In this document: in pieces, positions 7,213 to 11,828 of the stretch
Layout: each line of letters opens with the position of its first letter
Position numbering within the stretch: position 1 is the first letter of the stretch
NCBI GenBank assembly: GCA_029548715.1
Contig: JAKPMW010000439.1
Coordinates: forward strand, 1 to 11,828
Direction: 5' to 3'
DNA length: 11,828 bases
Origin: Spirochaetota bacterium
GTDB taxonomy: Bacteria; Spirochaetota; JAGLSM01; JAKPMW01
The notes under the pieces: model-generated
Seen by the model: only the letters and a program-made list of their open reading frames with translations
What the model was told of the DNA's origin: nothing
Databases searched by the model: none
Position numbers and translations under genes: made by a program

Positions 7213-7316
7213 GGGTAGTCCCCGGAAGGCAATCCCGAAACATTACGGATTGACAAAGGCATCCTTGAAAACCGTCATCCGACAGACGCGAGATCCTCTG
7301 GCTGACCGGGATTGTC

Positions 7317-7940
7317 TTGGCCTGCAGCATGGCCGGGGCGAAGATCTTCGATGTGCTGGTCATGCTTCCGGATATCATTGTCTCAGGGTGGAGTCTGCTC
7401 GATGCCTTTACCGGGGGTGGCTTCATGTTTTATGGTGGAGTGGCCGGTGCCCTGATTGGCTTCATCTGGTACTGCCGGGCCCATCGTCTTGATCTCCCGG
7501 CCTGGCTTGACCTCTATGCCCCGGCCCTGGCCCTGGGCCAGGTCTTTGGCCGAATGGGCTGTTTTATGGCCGGCTGTTGTTATGGTGCCCCGACCGATTG
7601 TCCGCTCGGCCTTGTTTTTGACCATCCGGACAATGCCGTGACACCCCGGGGCCTGGCCCTGCATCCGACCCAGGTGTACGAGGCCGGCTTTGCCCTTGTG
7701 CTCTTTGTCCTGCTGCAGGTGCTCTGGCGCCGGCGCCGGCCACGCATGCCGGGCGGGCTGATGGCGGTCTGGGTGCTTGGCTATGCTGTCTTCAGGTTTG
7801 GCGTCGAATTTATCCGTTTTGATCCCCGGGGGGGATTGCTCTTGGGCCTGCTGACACCCTCGCAGGTCATCAGCCTTGCGCTGATTGCGGGACTGGCAGT
7901 ATGGCTTGGTCGTCTGCATACAAGACGGTGTCCGGGCTGA
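7317..7940 (+). CDS. lgt: Prolipoprotein diacylglyceryl transferase, 5'-truncated
   Basis: Lgt attaches a diacylglyceryl group to the lipobox cysteine of prolipoproteins in the inner membrane. The visible protein (207 residues from a TTG) holds GGGFMFYGG (33-41), GRMGCFMAGCCYG (78-90), LHPTQVYEA (115-123) and RFGVEFIR (160-167), all family signatures; the Tyr form of the usual HGG motif occurs in some lineages. Complete Lgt proteins have about 260-290 residues with two helices before this point. Here the frame is open only back to 7269 after a TGA (7266-7268); those 16 extra codons (DRREILWLTGIVL) still look like the second helix, but the first helix and the N-terminus are absent from every frame upstream. 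No ribosome site precedes the TTG at 7317 or the ATG at 7329. A nonfunctional fragment, a rearrangement or a sequence error are all possible. The C-terminus is intact. Confidence 0.8.
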   Translation: MACSMAGAKIFDVLVMLPDIIVSGWSLLDAFTGGGFMFYGGVAGALIGFIWYCRAHRLDLPAWLDLYAPALALGQVFGRMGCFMAGCCYGAPTDCPLGLVFDHPDNAVTPRGLALHPTQVYEAGFALVLFVLLQVLWRRRRPRMPGGLMAVWVLGYAVFRFGVEFIRFDPRGGLLLGLLTPSQVISLALIAGLAVWLGRLHTRRCPG

Positions 7941-7985
7941 CAACCGTGCACACACGCAGGCTGCAGGACCATGGTATCGGGAGAA

Positions 7986-8010
7986 CAAAAAACCGGCCTT
8001 TCGGCCGGTC
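7986..8010 (-). terminator. Intrinsic terminator of tRNA-Gly
   Basis: The minus strand reads ACCGGCC, loop GAAA, GGCCGGT, then a T-run (complement of 7987-7992). It starts about five bases after the 3' end of the tRNA. Confidence 0.85.
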
Positions 8011-8014
8011 GCTG

Positions 8015-8085
8015 AGCGGGTGATGGGAATCGAACCCACGTTTTAAGCTTGGGAAGCTCACATTCTACCATTGAATTACACCCGC
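8015..8085 (-). tRNA. tRNA-Gly, anticodon CCC
   Basis: A 71-base cloverleaf on the minus strand: acceptor GCGGGTG/CACCCGC, D-stem ATTC/GAAT, anticodon stem TGAGC/GCTTA with loop TTCCCAA (anticodon CCC, reading GGG), four-base variable region, T-stem GTGGG/CCCAT with loop TTCGAAT, and discriminator U73 as usual for bacterial tRNA-Gly. The CCA tail is not encoded, so it must be added by nucleotidyltransferase. The anticodon stem has one G-U pair and the T-stem another. Confidence 0.95.
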
Positions 8086-8101
8086 GATTGTCAACACAGG
8101 A

Positions 8102-8130
8102 AATATACGGAGAGGGGAAAAAGGCGTCAA
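8102..8130 (-). promoter_or_regulatory. Promoter of tRNA-Gly
   Basis: On the minus strand TTGACG (8125-8130) and TATATT (8102-8107) are 17 bases apart. Transcription would begin about ten bases before the mature tRNA 5' end, a normal short leader. Confidence 0.75.
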
Positions 8131-8164
8131 GAATTCTGCGCGTGTGTTTTTCAGCACCAGGGAG

Positions 8165-8202
8165 GCCTGCGTCCGATAGCAGGATCGGCACGGGACGCAG
8201 GC
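8165..8202. repeat. 10-bp inverted repeat downstream of the Cys-rich gene
   Basis: GCCTGCGTCC (8165-8174) pairs perfectly with GGACGCAGGC (8193-8202). An alternative inner stem CCGAT/ATCGG overlaps it. It lies about 40 bases after the stop of the minus-strand gene ending at 8243 and could halt or protect that transcript, but there is no T-run. Confidence 0.5.
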
Positions 8203-8242
8203 GGATCCCCGGGGGCTGAACACTGTTCCCCAAAAAGCATCC

Positions 8243-8731
8243 TTACAGCATATCACGCTCGAGTGCCCGGATGATCCGGTCAGACCTGACAAGCATGGCG
8301 TTGGGACAGCCCACGACGTTGCAAAAGGCGACGGAATCTTCAATCGAGAGTGCCGGGCTGCAGTAGAGGACGCACATATCCCCGGTGTGGCAGCGGTCAC
8401 ACTGGGCCAGGATGGGGAGGGGCGTGCCACAGACCGGGCAGGCGAGAGAGACCCGTTCGCCCCGGACAAGCTCACCCTCAAGGACTTTTTTGGAGAGGTC
8501 GCCCAAGCGTGTTGAAATGAGGACCCGGCCTGTTTCGCCGTTGGGGCGGGTAAATGCGAGGAGGATGCCTGACTGACCGGCGAGGGTCTCTTCCCCGGAG
8601 ACCAGGCCATGCCCTTTGGGGCAAAAGGCGGCCCCGAGCGAGAGCGCTTCGCTGTTTTCAGGGGTGGATTCGAGCTTTTCGACCCTCTCAGGCATACGCC
8701 ACATCCCGAATTCGGTAAACCGTTCTTCCAT
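8243..8731 (-). CDS. Cysteine-rich, probably zinc-binding protein
   Basis: Cytoplasmic protein of 162 residues with two metal-site clusters: C37 and H41 (FCPKGHGL), and a dense C-terminal set C98, C101 (CPVC), C111, C114, H115, C120, C124, C137 and C142. The spacing suggests two or more zinc ribbons or treble-clef knuckles; GCPNAMLVRSDRIIRAL follows as a helix. N-terminally it is charged and helical. No catalytic motif is recognised. Its ATG overlaps the stop of the upstream TPR-like gene by one base (TAATG), so it is probably translated by reinitiation and made in step with that protein, which suggests a shared complex or pathway. The family is not recognised. Confidence 0.8.
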   Translation of the reverse strand: MEERFTEFGMWRMPERVEKLESTPENSEALSLGAAFCPKGHGLVSGEETLAGQSGILLAFTRPNGETGRVLISTRLGDLSKKVLEGELVRGERVSLACPVCGTPLPILAQCDRCHTGDMCVLYCSPALSIEDSVAFCNVVGCPNAMLVRSDRIIRALERDML

Positions 8732-9201
8732 TATTTCATCTGCTCCTGATATTCTTTATTGGCTGTTTCCCATGCTGCAAGAAGTTCGCTGGCCAATTGG
8801 CCATACCTCTTTTTTTGGCTGCCCACGTCAACCCAGGAGTCCTCGTATTCCCTGAGTCTGGCTGCATGCTCCTTCGCCTGGGTGGCGTTGCCCCGGGCGA
8901 GTGCGCAGTTGACCAGGCCAAGGAGGGCTTTTGCGGCGGTTCGTCCGTGCTCGCTGCAACCGGGGTATTCGGCGATGGTTGCCTGGGGATAATCGCGGAT
9001 CAGGCGGTCAAAAATCGATTCGGCCTGGGCGATGGCGTTTTGGGCCAGGGCCAGGATTCCGATGTTGCAGAGGGCGTCATCGGCAAGATCCCCCTGCGGA
9101 TCGCTGTCAAAGATCGCGGTAAAGGCTTTTTCGGCTTCGGCCGGCTTTTGGGCGGCGGCCAGATTCAGGGCCTCAAGGAACTTTTTGTGCAGGTCATCCA
9201 T
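8731..9201 (-). CDS. TPR-like (tetratricopeptide) protein
   Basis: Predicted cytoplasmic all-helical protein of 156 residues. AEAEKAFTAIFDSDPQGDLA followed by DDALCNIGILALAQNAIAQA and SIFDRLIRDYPQ has the small-large-hydrophobic spacing and trailing proline of tetratricopeptide repeats. ALLGLVNCALARGNATQAKE looks like a further repeat. The ATG of MDDLHKK is preferred, with AGGAGG 11 bases upstream; the TTG three codons earlier lies only two bases from the same site. It is first in a two-gene unit with the Cys-rich protein, the genes overlapping as TAATG. TPR proteins usually act as adaptors, so a two-protein complex is plausible but inferred. Confidence 0.75.
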   Translation of the reverse strand: MDDLHKKFLEALNLAAAQKPAEAEKAFTAIFDSDPQGDLADDALCNIGILALAQNAIAQAESIFDRLIRDYPQATIAEYPGCSEHGRTAAKALLGLVNCALARGNATQAKEHAARLREYEDSWVDVGSQKKRYGQLASELLAAWETANKEYQEQMK

Positions 9202-9238
9202 ACTGGTCAATCCCTCCTGATACTGCGAGTTTCATTCC

Positions 9239-9267
9239 ATTGTACTCCGGGAATACTCCGGGATCAA
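9239..9267 (-). promoter_or_regulatory. Promoter of the TPR/Cys-rich operon
   Basis: On the minus strand TTGATC (9262-9267) and TACAAT (9239-9244) are 17 bases apart, with the start codon 37 bases further on. The -35 element lies at the centre of a perfect inverted repeat (9249-9282). Confidence 0.55.
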
Positions 9268-9282
9268 TCCCGGAGTATTCCC
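9249..9282. promoter_or_regulatory. Perfect 16-bp inverted repeat, candidate operator
   Basis: Arms 9249-9264 and 9267-9282 (GGGAATACTCCGGGAT and its exact complement) flank two bases. A further half-copy, ACTCCGGGA, lies just to the left (9244-9252). The repeat covers the -35 element and spacer of the leftward promoter between two divergent genes, which is the usual place for a repressor site. A smaller hairpin CCCTGG/CCAGGG follows at 9296-9311. Confidence 0.65.
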
Positions 9283-9373
9283 GCTTTGCATCGCCCCCTG
9301 GTGGGCCAGGGAGATAGCCGCAGTGAAATTTGGCTACATTTAGGAGGATCAATACTCGGGATCGGGGACAACC

Positions 9374-10360
9374 ATGTCTGGCGAAGTACCGGCGGCGCGT
9401 TTCAGGAATTTTATCACCCGTCAGCGTGACATCATTTTGCAGACGCATGACTATCCAGACCCGGATGCGATTGCCTCGGCCTATGGACTTTCCATGCTGG
9501 TTGCCGAGCTGGGTGGAACAGCGGTCATCTGTCATACGGGGTCGATAACGAGGGCGATTACCCAGGAGATGATCAGTGTCCTGCAAATCCCGATTCTGCC
9601 GGCTGTTCTTGCCCCCGGGAGGGAAAACGCCATCCTTGTCGTGGATGGCAGGATCAAAAACGATAATGTGACCAAGTTTCCCGGAAGGTACATTGGCGAG
9701 ATTGATCACCATCCGGGTGAGATCACGCCGGACGGTGATGCGTACCATGATGTGCGACCGCACTATGGTTCGACCTCGTCCATTGTTGGCGAGTACTGGC
9801 GCGATCTCGCTCTTCCGATCCCTCAGTCTGTGGCAACAGCCCTGGCGATCGGACTCAATACGGATACGCAGCGCCTGTTGCGGGGAGTGACGGCTGAGGA
9901 TATCGAGATTTATGCCTGGCTCTTCCGCCATGCCGACCGGGAGTATCTCCAGTACGTGCTTAACAACAACATCGAGCGGGCCGATTTTGCCTGGTTCAGC
10001 AAGGCTATCGCCAACCTTGAGGTGCGTGACCGGTTTGGCATGACCGATCTGGGGGAGATGGACAATCCGGCACTTCTTGCGATTATCTGCGATTTTCTCC
10101 TGACGGCCCGGGAAATCAATGTCATGCTGGCTGTTGCCCGGACCGGTGGCCGGGTCTTGCTTTCGATGCGCAGTGAAAGCAGCCAGCATGCCGCTGACAG
10201 GATTGTGCAGTACGTTACAACAGGAATCGGGAGTGGCGGTGGACATCGGAGCATGGCCGCCGGTTCGTGCCAGATCAGCGACGGTTCACCCGAAGATTTT
10301 ATCAAGCGCTTGATTACCGAGAGATTTTTTTCGGCCATCCAGCATTCTTCATATTCCTGA
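9374..10360 (+). CDS. DHH-family phosphoesterase (NrnA/RecJ-like)
   Basis: Predicted manganese-dependent phosphoesterase of 328 residues, the usual length for NrnA-type enzymes that degrade short oligonucleotides or pAp. Motifs in order: HDYPDPDA (H25, D29, D31), VVDG (D91), EIDHHP (D111, H112, H113) and GLNTDT (D164) form the DHH metal site; the DHHA1 substrate domain ends with GGGHRSMAAG (288-297). All expected ligands are present. The substrate is not certain: related subfamilies act on nanoRNA, pAp or cyclic dinucleotides. The ATG at 9374 is preceded by GGGGA; a better AGGAGG at 9342-9347 is too far away (26 bases), and an in-frame TAG at 9341 excludes an earlier start. The gene diverges from the TPR operon and is followed by the ferritin-like gene. 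Confidence 0.88.
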   Translation: MSGEVPAARFRNFITRQRDIILQTHDYPDPDAIASAYGLSMLVAELGGTAVICHTGSITRAITQEMISVLQIPILPAVLAPGRENAILVVDGRIKNDNVTKFPGRYIGEIDHHPGEITPDGDAYHDVRPHYGSTSSIVGEYWRDLALPIPQSVATALAIGLNTDTQRLLRGVTAEDIEIYAWLFRHADREYLQYVLNNNIERADFAWFSKAIANLEVRDRFGMTDLGEMDNPALLAIICDFLLTAREINVMLAVARTGGRVLLSMRSESSQHAADRIVQYVTTGIGSGGGHRSMAAGSCQISDGSPEDFIKRLITERFFSAIQHSSYS

Positions 10361-10384
10361 CAACCGGCCTGCAGGGACTATACT
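10357..10384 (+). promoter_or_regulatory. Promoter overlapping the DHH gene stop codon
   Basis: CTGACA (10357-10362) and TATACT (10379-10384) are 16 bases apart. The -35 element includes the TGA of the phosphoesterase gene. The ferritin-like gene starts 36 bases after the -10 element, so it can be expressed on its own as well as by read-through. Confidence 0.55.
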
Positions 10385-10420
10385 CAATACGGCGCGGTTT
10401 GTTCCGCCGGGAGGTGCAAC

Positions 10421-10864
10421 TTGACTCTGTCGGTAGCCTTGGGAACACTGCTCGAATTCAAACGGCATGCGCTCGAACTCTTTCTCTCCCTCACCGGACA
10501 TGCCGATCAGGAGGTTGCCGGCTCGATCCGCGATCTTGTTGAGGAGGAGCACTCCATCCTGGCGGGTCTGGAGGCATGGATGGCCCGGCAGTCCATTCCG
10601 GCGGGCGAGGTGGATGGAGGGATGCTGGACGGATTGCTCTCGATGGAGTACTTTCGCCTGCATGCCCGTGAGGCGGCTGTTCCGGACCGGGTAAAAGCCC
10701 TTGATCTGGCCATCCAGTTCGAAAAGGACGCGCTGCTCCTGTTTACCGAAATCTGGACACTCTGCTCGGGCGAGGAGTGTCAGGCCGCCCTGCACGAATT
10801 GATTACACTCGAAAAGCAGCATCTTCTTCGCCTGCTCGACATGCGCAGGCAGCCTGTGGCGTAA
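10421..10864 (+). CDS. Ferritin-like diiron protein
   Basis: Predicted four-helix-bundle protein of 147 residues. The ligand pattern of ferritin-like and rubrerythrin-type domains is complete: E12, E41-x-x-H44 (VEEEHS), E101 (FEKDAL) and E131-x-x-H134 (EKQH). No rubredoxin-type C-terminal CxxC domain is present, so it is not a full rubrerythrin. Such proteins commonly reduce peroxide or handle iron in anaerobes or microaerobes; that role is inferred from the family. The start is TTG, supported by GGGAGG seven bases upstream. It may be cotranscribed with the DHH gene or read from its own promoter. It ends four bases from the convergent pentapeptide-repeat gene. Confidence 0.8.
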   Translation: MTLSVALGTLLEFKRHALELFLSLTGHADQEVAGSIRDLVEEEHSILAGLEAWMARQSIPAGEVDGGMLDGLLSMEYFRLHAREAAVPDRVKALDLAIQFEKDALLLFTEIWTLCSGEECQAALHELITLEKQHLLRLLDMRRQPVA

Positions 10865-10868
10865 AGGC

Positions 10869-11309
10869 TCAGAATTCCCCGCCGTTGTCTTCGATATACT
10901 TTTTTTGGGCGTCCGAAATCTTTGCGGCCAGAAAGCGGGCCCCGCGAACCTGGGCTCCTGCGATGACAGCTCCGCTCAGGTCCGCCTCAAGAAACGTGGC
11001 CCCCCGCAGGTCGGCGTAGGCAAAATTGGCATCCTTGCAATTGGCGCCGTTTAAAAAGGCGCCCTTGAGATTGGCATAGCTCAGGTTGGCTTTTTCAAGA
11101 CTGGCCCGGATGAGGTTGGCCTCGCGCAGGCAGGCCATTTCGAGATTGAGGCCGGAGAGATCGGCACCCGACAGGTCGAAGTAGTTGTAGGTTTTGTTTT
11201 CATTTCCGTGCCTGACTTCGTTGTACTGCTTCCGGTCGTACCCGCTCAGTATGCCTGCAAGCGCAAGAAGCGCGACTCCAGTGAGTATGCTGCTGCGCAG
11301 ACAGTTCAT
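10869..11309 (-). CDS. Exported pentapeptide-repeat protein
   Basis: Protein of 146 residues. Residues 1-24 form an export signal (MNCLRSSILTGVALLALAGI then LSGY). Residues about 45-130 are pentapeptide repeats of the A(D/N)LxxA type, for example GADLSGLNL, KANLSYANLKGAFLNGAN and ADLRGATFLEADLSGAV, enough for about four turns of a right-handed beta-helix. A short charged tail (DAQKKYIEDNGGEF) follows. The signal resembles a lipoprotein signal in which the lipobox cysteine is replaced by Tyr (LSGY-D), so it is probably either soluble in the periplasm or membrane-anchored. Function is unknown, as for most of the family. The ATG is preceded by GGGGG at six bases. The gene is convergent with the ferritin-like gene, four bases apart. 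Confidence 0.85.
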   Translation of the reverse strand: MNCLRSSILTGVALLALAGILSGYDRKQYNEVRHGNENKTYNYFDLSGADLSGLNLEMACLREANLIRASLEKANLSYANLKGAFLNGANCKDANFAYADLRGATFLEADLSGAVIAGAQVRGARFLAAKISDAQKKYIEDNGGEF

Positions 11310-11341
11310 GTTTGCCCCCTTCGATTTGTACCCTCACTCCC

Positions 11342-11371
11342 AGTATGACCCCCGGAGAGGAGCTCTGTCAA
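11342..11371 (-). promoter_or_regulatory. Promoter of the pentapeptide-repeat gene
   Basis: On the minus strand a perfect TTGACA (11366-11371) and CATACT (11342-11347) are 18 bases apart. The start codon is 32 bases past the -10 element. Confidence 0.55.
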
Positions 11372-11473
11372 CGGGGCTGTCCCGAAAGGCATTCCCGGCA
11401 TTGTGTGTAAAACAGGAGTCACAGCTTGGAATGATCCATCCTGCAAGCAGCCGATTATCGACGGCGTGCTTCC

Positions 11474-11755
11474 TCAGACCGGAAACGGAGCCTCCGGCGG
11501 AGGGAGGGGGGGCACTTCGAGGACTTCGGCCAGGGTCGCCGGGTCCGTCCGGAAAAACGCGCCCCGTCCCTGGTAAAAGCCGTGTTCCTCGATCAGGTGT
11601 ATCGTCAGGTCGGTATAGATGACCTGCTTGTTGAGTTTCGTATTGTCGACGATGATCGTGTTTTTGGCAAAACTGCCCCCCTTGTGCCCGAAAGGACAGG
11701 GGATCCGGCCGCGGACGCTGTCGGATCTGACTTCAAAGTGCGGTGGTACTGCCAC
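11474..11755 (-). CDS. Unrecognised protein, probably 5' partial
   Basis: The frame gives protein-like sequence (CPFGHKGG, NTKLNKQVIYTDLTIHLIEE, FFRTDPATLAEVLEV) and ends in a proline-rich tail (VPPLPPPEAPFPV). The amino acid mix is more natural than the competing frames in the same region. The GTG at 11755 has no clear ribosome site and lies inside a perfect foldback that may be artificial, so the real N-terminus is probably missing from the window. The C and H of CPFGHKGG could be part of a metal site, but one motif is not enough. No family is recognised. Confidence 0.5.
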   Translation of the reverse strand: MAVPPHFEVRSDSVRGRIPCPFGHKGGSFAKNTIIVDNTKLNKQVIYTDLTIHLIEEHGFYQGRGAFFRTDPATLAEVLEVPPLPPPEAPFPV

Positions 11756-11828
11756 TGTCCCACCCAGGCCTGCCTCGGCCTCATCAGGCCTGGGTGGGAC
11801 AGTGGCAGTACCACCGCACTTTGAAGTC
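11729..11828. repeat. Perfect 44-bp inverted repeat at the window end
   Basis: Bases 11729-11772 are exactly complementary to 11785-11828, around a 12-base loop (CCTCGGCCTCAT). The right arm stops at the last base. An exact foldback of this length at a sequence end is typical of chimeric amplification or an assembly end, though a genuine palindrome cannot be excluded. Confidence 0.9.

Larger units (their letters stand above)
6997..7316. other. Gene-poor region upstream of lgt
   Basis: No supported coding region is present in these 320 bases. They contain an inverted repeat (7012-7056) and a bidirectional terminator (7170-7212). On the minus strand, a short frame ending at a TAA (7243-7245) reads MTVFKDAFVNP just before the terminator and could be the 3' relic of a lost gene. 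Confidence 0.4.

Noticed and set aside
7250..7278. TTGACA before lgt as a possible promoter
   Set aside because: No acceptable -10 element lies 16-18 bases downstream, and no ribosome site follows.
7383..8039. Minus-strand open frame of 218 codons
   Set aside because: It is antisense to lgt and runs into the tRNA; no motif and low-complexity basic content.
9342..9347. AGGAGG as the ribosome site of an earlier DHH start
   Set aside because: No start codon lies at a workable distance, and a TAG at 9341 closes the frame upstream.
8797..9429. Plus-strand open frame of 210 codons
   Set aside because: Antisense to the TPR-like gene and crossing the palindromic promoter region; it is glycine-rich with no motif.
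9194..10246. Minus-strand open frame of 350 codons
   Set aside because: Antisense to the DHH phosphoesterase, whose five catalytic motifs fix the coding strand.
1..11828. CRISPR array, insertion sequence transposase, phage or toxin-antitoxin genes
   Set aside because: No regularly spaced repeat series, transposase motif, phage structural gene or toxin-antitoxin pair was seen in any frame.

Overview
The window is bacterial, GC-rich (roughly 58-62% in most genes) and almost certainly from a Gram-negative species. It holds an MltG-type murein transglycosylase, a prolipoprotein diacylglyceryl transferase (Lgt) remnant, several Sec signal peptides and sigma70-type promoters. Polyserine linkers in the first protein, and a DHH phosphoesterase of a type I associate with spirochaetes and some deltaproteobacteria, hint at such lineages. 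The sequence alone does not fix the phylum.

Layout. 1-2593 (+): the 3' part of a large secreted M6 metalloprotease whose peptidase domain is split by about 450 residues carrying membrane segments, a lipobox-like site, serine-rich linkers and two beta-type domains. 2769-4143 (-): a DMT/EamA transporter preceded by a small secreted protein. 4433-5080 (+): a soluble protein resembling an MCP signalling hairpin. 5106-5293: a 31-bp direct repeat that duplicates the 3' end of mltG and encloses two structured tandem repeats. 5266-6270 (-): mltG. 6656-6907 (-): a small coiled-coil protein with a clear promoter, leader hairpin and terminator. 7000-7316: no supported gene, but an orphan bidirectional terminator. 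7317-7940 (+): lgt lacking its 5' end. 8015-8085 (-): tRNA-Gly(CCC) with promoter and terminator. 8243-9201 (-): a translationally coupled pair, a TPR-like protein then a cysteine-rich protein, under a promoter embedded in a perfect 16-bp inverted repeat. 9374-10864 (+): a DHH phosphoesterase and a ferritin-like diiron protein. 10869-11309 (-): an exported pentapeptide-repeat protein. 11474-11755 (-): an unrecognised reading frame running into a perfect 44-bp foldback that ends at the last base.

How the parts relate. Most of this is ordinary chromosomal gene content in short, often convergent units. There is no phage, conjugative or CRISPR signature and no obvious defence operon. The points that stand out are the interrupted M6 protease, the structured repeat beside mltG, the truncated lgt next to a possible rearrangement scar, the operator-like palindrome over the TPR-operon promoter, and the terminal foldback, which is most likely an assembly or amplification artefact.
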